DNA of 64,000 nt, taken from CAVUDO01 sp963740255 (GTDB taxonomy: Bacteria; Actinomycetota; Actinomycetes; Mycobacteriales; Cryptosporangiaceae). The position numbers and the translations under genes are program-made. Positions 1 to 9,274 of this stretch are shown piece by piece; within the stretch, counting starts at the first letter, position 1, and the number at the start of each line of letters is the position of its first letter. The stretch lies in the NCBI GenBank assembly GCA_963740255.1, contig CAVUDO010000006.1, forward strand, positions 744,001 through 808,000. The letters run 5' to 3'. Below the pieces are notes generated by a model, which searched no databases, had not been told where the DNA came from, and was given only the letters and a program-made list of their open reading frames with translations.

Positions 1-741
1 AGCCGGCAGGAGGCAGACCGGCGCCGGGTGTCGGACGAGCGGCTGCGGATCGCGCGGGAGCTGCACGACGTGCTGGCCCACCACATCTCGCTGATCCACG
101 TGCAGGCCGGCGTCGCGCTGCACCTGCTCGACTCCGGGACGTCGGGCGGTACCGGCTCCGACCCGGCGGCCGCCGGGTCGCCGGGTCCGGCCGACACCCC
201 TTTGCCCGTGCGTTCGGCCCTGGTGGCGATCAAGCGGGCCAGCAAGGACGCGCTGGTGGAGCTGCGCTCGACGCTCGGTGTGCTGCGCCAGGTCGACGAG
301 GCGGCACCGCGCCAGCCCTCGCCGGGCCTGGCCCGGCTCGACGACCTGGCGGCCCGGTTCGCCGCGGCCGGGACCCAGGTGCGCACCGAGGTGGACGGGT
401 CGCCCCGCGCGCTGCCGGCCCGGGTCGACCTGGCGGCCTTCCGGATCGTCCAGGAGGCTTTGACGAACGTGAGCCGGCACGCCGGCGGCGCACCGGCGGT
501 GGTCCGGATCGCCTACGGGCCCGACGACCTGACCGTCCGGGTCGACGACGAGGGGCCGGACGAGCTGCGCGGCGACCACGGCGATCCCGGTGATCGGGGC
601 GATCCGGTGCCTGGCGGCGGCAACGGCATCCCGGGAATGCGCGAACGGGCCGAGGCTCTCGGCGGCGTGTTCCTGGCCGGGCCCCGCGCCGACGGCGGCT
701 TCCGGGTGCAGGCCAGCTTCCCGCTGGACGGTCTGTCGTGA
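1..741 (+). CDS. sensor histidine kinase, NarL/DesK type (5' end outside window)
   Basis: The reading frame is open from base 1 and the gene has no convincing start inside the window, so only the C-terminal catalytic part is present. The first 25 residues carry the HisKA_3 dimerisation/phosphoacceptor helix, with ARELHDVLAHH placing the phosphoacceptor His at residue 22 of the fragment. A HATPase domain follows: QEALTNVSRHA is the N box, and a G-rich segment ending GNGIPGMRERAEALGG is the ATP-lid region typical of this family. It would autophosphorylate and pass phosphate to the regulator whose GTG start overlaps its TGA by 4 bp. The sensor part and the signal are not visible. Confidence 0.9.
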   Translation, partial: SRQEADRRRVSDERLRIARELHDVLAHHISLIHVQAGVALHLLDSGTSGGTGSDPAAAGSPGPADTPLPVRSALVAIKRASKDALVELRSTLGVLRQVDEAAPRQPSPGLARLDDLAARFAAAGTQVRTEVDGSPRALPARVDLAAFRIVQEALTNVSRHAGGAPAVVRIAYGPDDLTVRVDDEGPDELRGDHGDPGDRGDPVPGGGNGIPGMRERAEALGGVFLAGPRADGGFRVQASFPLDGLS

Positions 742-1403
742 TCCGCGTGCTGCTGGCCGACGACCAGGCGCTGGTGCGGGCCGGTTTCCGGGCCCTGCTG
801 GACGCCCAGGACGGCATCGAGGTGGTGGCCGAGGCCGGCGACGGTGCCGAGGCCGTGCGGCTGGCCACGGCGCTGGTGCCCGACGTGGTGCTGATGGACA
901 TCCGGATGCCCGGCGTGGACGGGCTGGAGGCGACCCGCCGGATCGGCGACGATCCCCGGCTCGGCACGGTCCGCATCGTCATCCTGACCACCTTCGACCT
1001 GGACGACTACGTGTTCGAGGCGCTGCGGGTCGGGGCGAGCGGCTTCCTGGTGAAGGACACCGAGCCGGTGGAGCTGATCCAGGCGGTGCGGGTGGTGGCC
1101 CGCGGCGACGCGCTGCTCTCGCCGGGGATCACCCGGCGGCTGATCGCGCAGTTCGCCGCGAACGCCCGCCAGCCGCGGGCTCTGCCGACACTGGACGGCC
1201 TCACCGACCGCGAGCGCGAGGTGGTGGCGCTGGTCGGCGAAGGCTTGTCGAACGGCGAGATCGCCGGCCGGCTGGTGGTCAGTCCGGCGACGGCCAAGAC
1301 CCACGTCAGCCGGGCGATGATCAAGCTCGGCGTCCGCGACCGGGCGCAACTCGTCGTGCTCGCCTACGAGTCCGGTCTGGTCCGCCCCGGTTGGATCGGC
1401 TGA
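738..1403 (+). CDS. LuxR/NarL-family response regulator
   Basis: A 221-residue regulator with a receiver domain (about 1-120) and a C-terminal LuxR-type helix-turn-helix (about 150-215). The acidic pocket is LADDQ near the N-terminus, the phosphoacceptor is Asp54 in VLMDIRMPG, and the conserved Lys lies in LVKDTEP. The DNA-binding part begins LTDREREVVALV and continues through the recognition helix SPATAKTHVSRAM. The GTG start overlaps the stop of the upstream kinase (GTGA), so the two are almost certainly co-translated as a two-component system. The target genes cannot be read from the sequence. Confidence 0.95.
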   Translation: MIRVLLADDQALVRAGFRALLDAQDGIEVVAEAGDGAEAVRLATALVPDVVLMDIRMPGVDGLEATRRIGDDPRLGTVRIVILTTFDLDDYVFEALRVGASGFLVKDTEPVELIQAVRVVARGDALLSPGITRRLIAQFAANARQPRALPTLDGLTDREREVVALVGEGLSNGEIAGRLVVSPATAKTHVSRAMIKLGVRDRAQLVVLAYESGLVRPGWIG

Positions 1404-1569
1404 GTCCGGGCGCTCCACCTGAACAGGAGCTGGGACGCCCGGGCAGCCGCCGCCCGGGACCGGGGGTGGCCCCGGCCACGCCGCCCCGGGACCCGGGTCG
1501 TCCGCCCAGGCCGTGAGGCGGAAGACTGGGAGCCCGTCGTCCGCTCGGCCAGGAAGTGCAGGTGTCGCG

Positions 1570-1932
1570 GTGCCCAAGCTCGCGCTCGTCGTCGGAGCTG
1601 TCCTGATCGTCGTCGGGAGCTGGGCCTACACGGCCTCCGGCCCCGGTGCCAGCCCCACCGCGCTGATACCCGCGGTGCTCGGGCTGCTGTTGGTCGTCGC
1701 CGGGTTTCTCGGCCTTCGGGACGGCTGGCGCCGCCACGCGATGCACGGCGCCGCCGTCGTCGCGCTGGTCGGGCTGCTCGGTTCGGTCTGGCAGCTGGTC
1801 GCACGGCCGGCCGCCGACTCCGACCACGCCGGCATCGCACGGATCGCGGGCGCGCTCACCGCGGTCCTCTGCGGTGTGTTCCTGGGGTTGGCGGTCCGTT
1901 CGTTCGTCCAGGCACGCCGGGCTCGCGGCTAG
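1570..1932 (+). CDS. small four-helix membrane protein, unknown function
   Basis: About 120 residues with four predicted membrane helices: near the N-terminus (KLALVVGAVLIVVGSWAY), then LIPAVLGLLLVVAGFL, AAVVALVGLLGSVWQLVA and LTAVLCGVFLGLAVRSF. The frame stays open upstream to a GTG at 1513, but the region before 1570 is Pro/Ser/Arg-rich and unlike a membrane protein start, so the GTG at 1570 (VPKLALV) is preferred. No catalytic motif is visible. It lies between the two-component system and a DUF4230 gene on the same strand. Confidence 0.7.
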   Translation: MPKLALVVGAVLIVVGSWAYTASGPGASPTALIPAVLGLLLVVAGFLGLRDGWRRHAMHGAAVVALVGLLGSVWQLVARPAADSDHAGIARIAGALTAVLCGVFLGLAVRSFVQARRARG

Positions 1933-2013
1933 GCTTGAACCGCCGCCGCTCCTGGGTGCCAGGGGTGGGCGGCGAACCCAGGCCAGGGCACTCCGAGATG
2001 AAGTGAGGCCGCG

Positions 2014-2724
2014 ATGACGCGTTCGGACGCTGGCGACACGACTCCGCTGGAGACCGTGCCGGAGCCCCGATCTCCGGCTCGCGGTCTTCTCGGCCGGAGC
2101 CGGGGCATCCTGGTGGCGTTGCTGGTGGGCGTCCTGCTGGTCGCCGTGGTACTGCTCTCGCTCCGGGCGTTCGGCTGGGGCGACCTGCCGTTCGGCGAGC
2201 GGACCGTGGACCGCAGCCAGCCCGTAGTGCTCAAGTCCGTCCAGGACCTGAGCCGGTTCGAGGCCGCGTCCGGCAACTTCCAGGTGATCGTCGACCTGGA
2301 GAAGGACACGAAGTTCGTCCCTTCGGCGATCTTCGGCGAGCGGACGCTGTTCGTCGCGGCCGGCACCGTGGACGCCTACGTCGACTTCTCCGGGTTGAGC
2401 ACCGGCGCGCTGAAGCTCTCGGCCGACCGGCTGACGGTGGAGGTGACGGTGCCGCGCCCGGCACTGGAGAAGCCCAACCTCGATCCCGACAACAGCTATG
2501 TCTTCGCCCAGAAGCGCGGCATCGTCAACCGCTTCCAGTCGCTGTTCGACGACGACCCGAACCGGCTGCAGGCGGTGTACAAGGTGGCCGAGCAGAAGAT
2601 CGCCGCGGCTGCGACCCGCACAGACCTGGCCAAACGGGCGGAGCAGAACACCCGGGCGATGCTGCTGAGCCTGCTCAGATCGTTGGGCTTCACCACGGTC
2701 ACCGTCACCTTCACCGGTCCGTAG
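2014..2724 (+). CDS. DUF4230 domain-containing membrane-anchored protein
   Basis: A 236-residue protein with a short cytoplasmic tail, one membrane helix (about 32-52, ILVALLVGVLLVAVVLLSL) and an extracytoplasmic domain. The segment FGERTLFVAAGTVDAYVDFSGL followed by a basic, helical C-terminus (KVAEQKIAAAATRTDLAKRAEQNTR, shortened here) is characteristic of actinobacterial DUF4230 proteins. The family function is unknown. The ATG follows GAAGTGAGGCCGCG, a modest ribosome site. Confidence 0.75.
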   Translation: MTRSDAGDTTPLETVPEPRSPARGLLGRSRGILVALLVGVLLVAVVLLSLRAFGWGDLPFGERTVDRSQPVVLKSVQDLSRFEAASGNFQVIVDLEKDTKFVPSAIFGERTLFVAAGTVDAYVDFSGLSTGALKLSADRLTVEVTVPRPALEKPNLDPDNSYVFAQKRGIVNRFQSLFDDDPNRLQAVYKVAEQKIAAAATRTDLAKRAEQNTRAMLLSLLRSLGFTTVTVTFTGP

Positions 2725-2740
2725 CGGCGCGCGGTCCAGA

Positions 2741-2764
2741 GCCGTCCGTTCACGGCTGGACGGC
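2741..2764 (+). terminator. candidate hairpin terminator after DUF4230 gene
   Basis: Perfect 7-bp arms GCCGTCC (2741-2747) and GGACGGC (2758-2764) with a 10-nt loop, 16 bp after the stop at 2724. There is no T run, as is common for GC-rich actinobacterial terminators. It may also serve the convergent small gene at 2857-3018. Confidence 0.4.
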
Positions 2765-2856
2765 GGCTCCGGTGGCGGAGCTGCGGCCTGGGCTGGGCTG
2801 GCTCGACCAGTGCGGCCGGGTTCGACGCGGACCACCGGAACCGCCGTCACGGGCGG

Positions 2857-3018
2857 TCAGCCGCGGCCCCGGACGCCGAAGCCGGTCAGGTGCAGTGCCA
2901 CGCAGAGCAGCCCGGCGAGCGTCAACGTTCCGGTGGTGACGACAGTGCCGAGGCTTTGGTTGATCAGATCGAGAAGGAGGGCAAGTCCGAAGAGCACGGC
3001 AGCGATGATCGCGAGCAT
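2857..3018 (-). CDS. 53-residue small membrane protein
   Basis: A short gene on the minus strand from ATG at 3018 to TGA at 2857. A good ribosome site (AGGGAG) ends about 5-6 bases before the ATG. The protein begins MLAIIAAVLFGLALLLDLI, giving a first membrane helix. A second hydrophobic segment is TLTLAGLLCVALHLTGF, and the C-terminus is Arg/Gly-rich (VRGRG). This two-helix layout is common in tiny actinobacterial membrane proteins of unknown role. No other coding frame in this stretch is convincing. Confidence 0.65.
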   Translation of the reverse strand: MLAIIAAVLFGLALLLDLINQSLGTVVTTGTLTLAGLLCVALHLTGFGVRGRG

Positions 3019-3279
3019 GGTGGCTCCCTAGGGCTGGCGGGGCAGTGGACCTATCTCTCGATACCGGCCCGTCCACTGCCGAGTTCCGAGCGCCGCGTCG
3101 CGCGCCCATCCGTGGTCAGCGGAACGGGTTTGAGCAGGTCAAGGGTACGGCCGAGAGGGTCGCGTCCGCTAGCGACGAACGCCTTGAATCCGAATCGGAC
3201 ATTCGCCGCGGGCGGAGCTCGTGCCCCTCGCCGATCCGCGGCACCGTCGCCGTCAGGTCCCGCGCCACCCGGCGCGGGG

Positions 3280-5319
3280 TCAGCGCCGACGGGTGCGCGG
3301 CGCGGCGTGCCGGGTCCGCAGGTAGTCGCGCACCACGTACCGGCCGAGCGAGTCGGCGTCGGAGGTGAACATCCGCCCGTGGTTGCGCCGCGCGACGGTG
3401 TTCATGAACTCCAGCAGGCGCGGGTCGGTGCCGCTGGGCGGACCGAGCATGAACACGTTGATCGTCACGCCGGCCCGGGTGGCCCGGTCGACCTCGGCCA
3501 GGGTGAGCGCCAGGGTCTCGGGCAGCGGCGGCCAGTGGAAGGTGGCCGAGCCGTCCCGTTCGAGGTGGGCGGTGGGCTCGCCGTCGGTGACGACGAGCAC
3601 GATCGGCTCGGCGTCGGCGTGCCGGGTGAGGTGGCGGCGGGCGAGCATCAGGGCGTGCTGCAGGTTGGTGCCCTGCACCGGGTCGAAGTCCAGGCCGGCC
3701 AGTGCGGCCGGCCGCAGCTCCCGGGCGAACTGGCTGAAGCCGATGATCGACAGCGCGTCCTGCGGGTAGCGGGTGGTGACCAGGTGGTGCAGCGCCAGTG
3801 CGGTGGACTTCGCCGCGCCCCAGGTGCCGTTCAGCGCCATCGAGTACGACAGGTCGACCAGCAGCGCCACCGCGGCCCGGGCCCGCCGCTCGGTCTCGAC
3901 GACCTCGAAGTCCTCCACCGCGAGCTGCACCGGGGCATGTCCCGGTGAGCGGCGATGGCGCGGACGGTGGAGCGGTGGTCCGGCCGACCCGGCGGTGCGG
4001 CGGACGGCGTTGCCAACCGTGCGGACCACGTCCAGCGGCTGGACGTCGCCGAACTGCCAGGCCCGGCTGGACCCCGTGAGTTCGCCGGCGGAGCCCGCGT
4101 CGGTGACGTCGTGCTGTCCGCGTCCGGGCCCGTGGAGCTCCGCGAAGATCCGGCGCAGCGCCGTGCCGCCGATCCGGCGGATCGCCCGTGGGGACAGTTC
4201 GAGCTGGTCGCCGGTGCGGATCAGCCAGCCCTGCCGGGTCAGCTCCCGTTCGATCTGACGCAGCGCGGCCAGGTCGTCCACGGCCTCCCGGCCCAGCGCG
4301 CGGGAGACCATCTCCTCGTCGACGTCGTCGAGGTCCGCTCCCGCGTAGCGCTGGCTGAGCTGGCGGTCGAGCGTCTCCAGGTCGGACAGTTCGGCGACCG
4401 CCGCGGTGGCGTCGCCCAGGCCCATGCCCTCCTCGCCGCTCATCCGCGGGTCGCCGTCCCACGGGAGGTCGGGGCGGGCGGCGCGCGACTGCTGACGCAG
4501 GCGGTCGAGCTCCGCCTGCGTGCCCAGGTCGTTCCCGAACGCCTGGTCGATCAGACCGGACAGCTCGGCCCGCTGGGCGCGGGTGAGCCCCGCCATCAGC
4601 CGCTGCTGGGCGGCCGCGCGGCGGGCGAGCTGGTCGATCAGCTCGTCCACGGTGGCGGGACGGTCGGGGAAGAACTGGCCGTGCCGGTCGAGGAAGTCGG
4701 CCAGCGCGGCGGCGGTGTCCTCGCCGCGGGCGTGCAGGGCCAGGAGCTGGTTGAGGTCGGCGAGCATGTCCCTGATCCGCCGAAGGTCCGCCGGGGTGGC
4801 GTTGGCCAGGGCGTCCCGGGTGCCGGCGAACTGGCTGTCGAGCACCTCGCGGCGGAGCAGGTCACGGATCTGTTCGTACGCCTGCGCGGCCTCAGGCGAA
4901 CGCCACTGCCGGTCGGCCAGCGTCCGTACCGCGCTGGCGGTGTCCTCGGGCAGGGCGTCCAGCTCGGTTTCCTGCAGGCGGGCGGAGTTCGACGGGTCGG
5001 CGAACAGTGCCCGTCGCTCGGCCTCCAGCGCGGCCTCCAGCAGCTCCTGGACCTGCCGCAACGTGCCGTCGAGTCGGCCGCTGCGGCGGACCTGCTCGCG
5101 GCGGCGGCGCAACCCTCGGCGCAGGTCGTCCAGGCCGCGCAGCCGGTCGGTGCCCGCCCGCAGCAGCCGGCGCAGCGCGTCGGCCGGCGTCGACCCGGCC
5201 AGCACGTCGTCGCCGAGGGCGTCCATCGCCCCGCCCACGTCATAGGGCGGCGCCAGCGGGTCGGGACCGCCCTCCCACCGGCCGTACCGGTATCCGGGCC
5301 GGCCGGGGTCGGGCGGCAC
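3280..5319 (-). CDS. VWA-domain protein, partner of MoxR-type ATPase
   Basis: 679 residues from a GTG. The long N-terminal part (about 30-400) is acidic, helical and Arg/Asp/Leu-rich. The C-terminal third is a von Willebrand A domain with an intact metal site motif DLSYS (in VALLVDLSYSMALNG) and a later TDGEPT motif. It follows the ATPase gene with only three bases between stop and start, so the two form one operon. MoxR/VWA pairs act as chaperone-like or metal-inserting ATPase systems. The client is not visible here. Confidence 0.85.
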   Translation of the reverse strand: MPPDPGRPGYRYGRWEGGPDPLAPPYDVGGAMDALGDDVLAGSTPADALRRLLRAGTDRLRGLDDLRRGLRRRREQVRRSGRLDGTLRQVQELLEAALEAERRALFADPSNSARLQETELDALPEDTASAVRTLADRQWRSPEAAQAYEQIRDLLRREVLDSQFAGTRDALANATPADLRRIRDMLADLNQLLALHARGEDTAAALADFLDRHGQFFPDRPATVDELIDQLARRAAAQQRLMAGLTRAQRAELSGLIDQAFGNDLGTQAELDRLRQQSRAARPDLPWDGDPRMSGEEGMGLGDATAAVAELSDLETLDRQLSQRYAGADLDDVDEEMVSRALGREAVDDLAALRQIERELTRQGWLIRTGDQLELSPRAIRRIGGTALRRIFAELHGPGRGQHDVTDAGSAGELTGSSRAWQFGDVQPLDVVRTVGNAVRRTAGSAGPPLHRPRHRRSPGHAPVQLAVEDFEVVETERRARAAVALLVDLSYSMALNGTWGAAKSTALALHHLVTTRYPQDALSIIGFSQFARELRPAALAGLDFDPVQGTNLQHALMLARRHLTRHADAEPIVLVVTDGEPTAHLERDGSATFHWPPLPETLALTLAEVDRATRAGVTINVFMLGPPSGTDPRLLEFMNTVARRNHGRMFTSDADSLGRYVVRDYLRTRHAAPRTRRR

Positions 5320-5322
5320 CGG

Positions 5323-6777
5323 TCAGGCTCCGTACCGGGTGCGGCCGTCGGCGGAGTCCTTGGCCAGGCGCCGGTTGAGGTGCAGGCCCTCCATCGCGAA
5401 CTCGCACGCCGCCGCGGCCAGACCGGGCGACTCGGCCCCGTCCGGCACGCCGAGCCGATCCAGGATCTGGGCCAGCCCGGGCACCCGCCCGAGCTGGCGC
5501 AGCAGCTCGGCGGCCGACACCGACTCGCCGGCCTCCACGGTCGTACCGTCCGCGAACGCCGCCTGCAGGCCGGAGAGGTCAACGCCGGCGAGGTGCCGGC
5601 GGAAGGTCCGGGCGACCGCCCGGCGCAGCAGGTGTGCGAGGATCTCCACCTCCCGGCCGTCCTCGGTGTCGGTGGCCAGGTCGGAGAACTCCACCTTGCC
5701 CCGACTGGCCGGCACCACGGACGGCAGGTCGCAGACCCGGGCCACCGGCGGCTCCCCGACGCGGGCAGCCCGCCGCACGGCCGAGGCCGCGACCGTCTCC
5801 ACCCCGGCGATCGCGAACCGGGCGCTCACTCCGGAGCGCTGGTCGACCTGGGGCGCCTCCCGGACCTCACGGGTGAAGCGGGCGATCACCTCGCGCAGGT
5901 GGTCGGGGACGACCGGGTCGCCGAGCGGGTCGCCCGGCCAGGACAGCACCGCCTCCTGGGACAGCAGCGCGAGCTCGTCCTCCAGCTCCAGCGGGTAGTG
6001 GGTGCGGATCTCGGCGCCGAACCGGTCCTTGAGCGGGGTGATGATCCGGCCGCGGTTGGTGTAGTCCTCCGGGTTGGCGCTGGCCACCACGAGCAGGTCC
6101 AGCGGCAGCCGCAGCTGGTACCCGCGGACCTGGATGTCGCGTTCCTCCAGCACGTTGAGCAGCGAGACCTGGATCCGTTCGGCCAGGTCGGGCAGCTCGT
6201 TGATGGTGAGGATGCCACGGTTGGTGCGCGGCACGAGTCCGAAGTGGATGGTCTCCGGGTCGCCGAGGGTGCGGCCCTCGGCCACCTTGATCGGGTCCAC
6301 GTCGCCGATCAGGTCGCCGACGCTGGTGTCCGGCGTGGCCAGCTTCTCGCCGTACCGCAACGAGCGGTGCAGCCATTCCACCGGCGTCGCGTCGCCCTGC
6401 TCGGCCACCGTCGCGATGCCGTAGCCGCTGATCGGGGCGTAGGGGTGCTCGTTGAGTTCGGAGCCCGCGATCACCGGGGTCCACTCGTCGAGCAGCGTCA
6501 CCAGCGAGCGCAGCAGTCGCGTCTTGCCCTGCCCCCGCTCGCCGAGCAGCACGAGGTCGTGCCCGGCCAGCAGGGCCCGCTCCAGCTCGGGCAGCACAGT
6601 CGTGTCGAACCCGACGATGCCGGGCACGCTGGGCTCGCCGTCGGCCAGCCGGGCCAGCAGGTTCGCCCGGATCTCGGCCTTCACCGCACGGTGGCGGTGA
6701 CCGCCCTCGCGCAGGACGCCCAGGGTGGTCGGCGCCGGCGGGGGAGTCGCGGCCACGGGATCCTCGTCCAACGTCAC
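5323..6777 (-). CDS. AAA+ ATPase of the MoxR / magnesium-chelatase-like type
   Basis: About 484 residues from the GTG at 6777 (VTLDEDPVAA). The frame runs a further 12 codons upstream, but that segment looks non-coding. Walker A is GERGQGKTRLLRS, Walker B is ILTINELPDL, and VVASANPEDYTNRGRIITPL is the sensor/Arg-finger region of Mg-chelatase-type ATPases. It is immediately upstream of the VWA gene in the same operon, so an ATPase/VWA two-part machine is inferred. The substrate is unknown. Confidence 0.85.
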   Translation of the reverse strand: MTLDEDPVAATPPPAPTTLGVLREGGHRHRAVKAEIRANLLARLADGEPSVPGIVGFDTTVLPELERALLAGHDLVLLGERGQGKTRLLRSLVTLLDEWTPVIAGSELNEHPYAPISGYGIATVAEQGDATPVEWLHRSLRYGEKLATPDTSVGDLIGDVDPIKVAEGRTLGDPETIHFGLVPRTNRGILTINELPDLAERIQVSLLNVLEERDIQVRGYQLRLPLDLLVVASANPEDYTNRGRIITPLKDRFGAEIRTHYPLELEDELALLSQEAVLSWPGDPLGDPVVPDHLREVIARFTREVREAPQVDQRSGVSARFAIAGVETVAASAVRRAARVGEPPVARVCDLPSVVPASRGKVEFSDLATDTEDGREVEILAHLLRRAVARTFRRHLAGVDLSGLQAAFADGTTVEAGESVSAAELLRQLGRVPGLAQILDRLGVPDGAESPGLAAAACEFAMEGLHLNRRLAKDSADGRTRYGA

Positions 6778-6883
6778 GGCCCCGACCGTACGTCGGGTTG
6801 TCCCGATGCGCACTGCGTGCCGGGACCCGGGATCGCGGGTACGGCGGCTCGACCCCCGTGCCGTACGGCGTCGGGCTGAGGGA

Positions 6884-7837
6884 TCAGCGCAGCGGGAACG
6901 AGATGCGGACGACGGCGCCGTCCGGTTGGTTCACGACCTCCACCTGCTCGCAGATCTGACGGACCAGCCAGAGCCCGCGCCCGCGCTCCTGGGACGTGCC
7001 GGGCGGGCGGTAACCGGCCAGCGGATCCGCGATCCGTCGGGAACTGGCGACCTCGCAGAGCAGGTCGTCGCTCCACCGCCAGAACCGGGCCACCCCTCCA
7101 CCCCCACCGTGCTCCACCGCGTTGCTGGCCAGTTCGTACACGGCGATGAGGAGGCCTTCGACCGCCTCCTCGGCCAGGCCCGCCTCGGTGGCCCAGGCCC
7201 GGGTGGCCCGACGCACCGCGGGGATCTCGACAGCTCCGAAGGTCAGCTGGAGCGCGTCGGCAGGCGCCGGCGGGCTCGGCCGGCTGCCGTGGGTGGTGGA
7301 CCACGCGATCGGGTCGAGGTAGGAGTCCGACGGCCTGGCTCCGGCCGTGGTGGCCACAGTGGGGTGGGTGGTCAACGCGGTGTCGAGCACCGACCGCGGC
7401 AACCGGCTCTCGTCGTAGGGGCAGAGGATCCGTGACTCGCCGTCGGCGAGGGCGTGGTTGAGCAGTGACTCGAACCGGTGCCATTCGGCGATCTGCCGCG
7501 CTGCCCGCGAGTCCCAGCCGATCTCGGCGATCGCCCGTACCTGCCGGCCGTCGGCCGCGCATCGCTGGGCCCGGGAGGCGTACGCCGCGATCGTCCATGC
7601 CGGCACCTGGTGCCACTGCTCGGTGTCGAGGAACTCCACCCCCTCCGTGGAGGCGAGCACGTCCCGCACCTTGTCGGCGTGCGGGCTGACCACGAGGACG
7701 GCGTCACCCTGTTCGCGTCCGGCGTCGATGAACGGCACCGCGGCGGCGACCAGGTCCGCAGGGGAGGAGTAGACCAACGCCTGATGGGAGAACCGCCGTT
7801 CGGCCTCCGGCCGGCCCGACACCGTCGACGTGCTCAC
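6884..7837 (-). CDS. MEDS-domain / HATPase anti-sigma-type regulator
   Basis: 317 residues. The N-terminal half (about 15-180) matches the MEDS sensor domain, starting with FSHQALVYSSPADLVAAAVPFI. The C-terminal half is an RsbW-like histidine-kinase-type ATPase with the N box ELASNAVEHGGGGG and a late G box ERGRGLWLVRQIC. No phosphoacceptor-His domain is present, so it probably acts as an anti-sigma/anti-anti-sigma switch kinase, not as a two-component kinase. It is a single gene on the minus strand, with 211 bp separating it from the divergent ilvA. Confidence 0.8.
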   Translation of the reverse strand: MSTSTVSGRPEAERRFSHQALVYSSPADLVAAAVPFIDAGREQGDAVLVVSPHADKVRDVLASTEGVEFLDTEQWHQVPAWTIAAYASRAQRCAADGRQVRAIAEIGWDSRAARQIAEWHRFESLLNHALADGESRILCPYDESRLPRSVLDTALTTHPTVATTAGARPSDSYLDPIAWSTTHGSRPSPPAPADALQLTFGAVEIPAVRRATRAWATEAGLAEEAVEGLLIAVYELASNAVEHGGGGGVARFWRWSDDLLCEVASSRRIADPLAGYRPPGTSQERGRGLWLVRQICEQVEVVNQPDGAVVRISFPLR

Positions 7838-8048
7838 ACCGGCCTCCGTCCGTGCCTGACCGGCCCGTGCGCCCGGCCTGCAAGGCCGAGGGACCGGTCG
7901 GGATCACCGCCGTGGGGCACCGTGTCCTCCTTCGCCTCTCCAGCGGTCACTACCCGCGACCACGCCGGGTAATCCCTCCAGCCCGTCCCGGCTCTGGTGC
8001 CAGGGTCCGGGCGGGACCTCCGACGCATCCGGATGCGACGATCGGCGG

Positions 8049-9269
8049 ATGGGACTGGCAACGGAGCTGGTGAGCCTCGACGACATACGTGCCGCCCGGG
8101 CGCTGTTGACCGACGTGGTGCGGGTGAGCCCGCTGGAGGAAAGTCTTCCGCTCGGCGTCAAGGTCGGCGGCCCGGCGTACCTGAAGTGCGAGAACCTGCA
8201 GCGCGCGGGCTCGTTCAAGATTCGCGGCGCGTACGTGCGGATCGCGCGGCTGACCGAGGCACAGCGAAGCCGCGGCGTGGTCGCCGCGAGTGCCGGCAAC
8301 CATGCCCAGGGTGTGGCGCTGGCGGCCGGCCTGGTCGGTACGCGGGCCACCGTGTTCATGCCGACCGGGGCGCCGCTGCCGAAGGTGGCCGCCACCAAGG
8401 CGTACGGGGCCGCCGTGCGGTTCGGCGGGGACACGGTGGACGAGGCGCTGCTGGCCGCGCAGCGGTTCGCGGACGAGACAGGGGCGGTCTTCATCCACCC
8501 GTTCGACCACCCGGACATCATCGCCGGTCAGGGCACCGTGGCCCTGGAGATCCTGGACCAGTGTCCGGATGTCCGCACGATCCTGATCGGCTGCGGCGGC
8601 GGCGGCCTCGCCGCCGGGGTGGCAACGGTGGTGCGCGAACTCGCGCCCGAGGTGCGGGTGGTGGGGGTGCAGGCGGCGGGCGCGGCGGCCTACCCGGGCT
8701 CGCTGGCCGCCGGCCGGCCGACCTCGGTGGCGGCCATGCAGACGATCGCGGACGGGATCGCGGTCGGCTGCCCGGGTGAGCTGACGTTCGCGCACGTGCA
8801 GAAGCGGGTGGACGAGATCGTCACGGTCACCGAGGAGGACCTGTCGCGGGCGCTGCTGTTCTGCCTGGAACGCGCCAAGCTGGTGGTCGAGCCCGCCGGT
8901 GTGGCCGGGGTCGCGGCGCTGCTGGCCGAGCCGCAGCGGTTCGAGCCGCCGGTGGTGGCCATCCTTTCCGGCGGCAACGTCGACCCGCTGCTGCTGCTCC
9001 GGGTGATCGAGCACGGCCTCGCCGCCGCCGGCCGGTACCTGCACTTCACCGTCCGGTTCGCCGACCGGCCGGGCACATTGGCGGCCCTGCTGGGCATGCT
9101 GGCCGAGCAGGGCGCGAACGTGTTGAACGTCGAGCACTCCCGCTACGACCCGGCACTGCACCTTGGCGAGGTGGTCGTGTCGCTCTCGGTGGAGACCAGG
9201 GGGAACGAGCATTCCGAGGGGATGGTGGCCGCGCTGCGCGCCGCCGGGTACTCCGTCGACCTGCCGTGA
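8049..9269 (+). CDS. ilvA: threonine ammonia-lyase
   Basis: 406 residues, a PLP enzyme converting L-threonine to 2-oxobutanoate and ammonia, the first step of isoleucine synthesis. The PLP lysine lies in GSFKIRGA (about residue 57). SAGNHAQG and the Gly loop GCGGGGLAAG bind the cofactor phosphate. The last about 75 residues (VRFADRPGTLAALLGML onward) form a single ACT-like regulatory domain, which suggests the shorter threonine dehydratase type. Its stop lies 5 bp from the stop of the convergent greA. Confidence 0.93.
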   Translation: MGLATELVSLDDIRAARALLTDVVRVSPLEESLPLGVKVGGPAYLKCENLQRAGSFKIRGAYVRIARLTEAQRSRGVVAASAGNHAQGVALAAGLVGTRATVFMPTGAPLPKVAATKAYGAAVRFGGDTVDEALLAAQRFADETGAVFIHPFDHPDIIAGQGTVALEILDQCPDVRTILIGCGGGGLAAGVATVVRELAPEVRVVGVQAAGAAAYPGSLAAGRPTSVAAMQTIADGIAVGCPGELTFAHVQKRVDEIVTVTEEDLSRALLFCLERAKLVVEPAGVAGVAALLAEPQRFEPPVVAILSGGNVDPLLLLRVIEHGLAAAGRYLHFTVRFADRPGTLAALLGMLAEQGANVLNVEHSRYDPALHLGEVVVSLSVETRGNEHSEGMVAALRAAGYSVDLP

Positions 9270-9274
9270 CCGCC

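Noticed and set aside
3955..6879. A 974-residue plus-strand frame opposite the MoxR/VWA genes
   Set aside because: It is the reverse-strand shadow of clear ATPase and VWA domains and lacks start signals.
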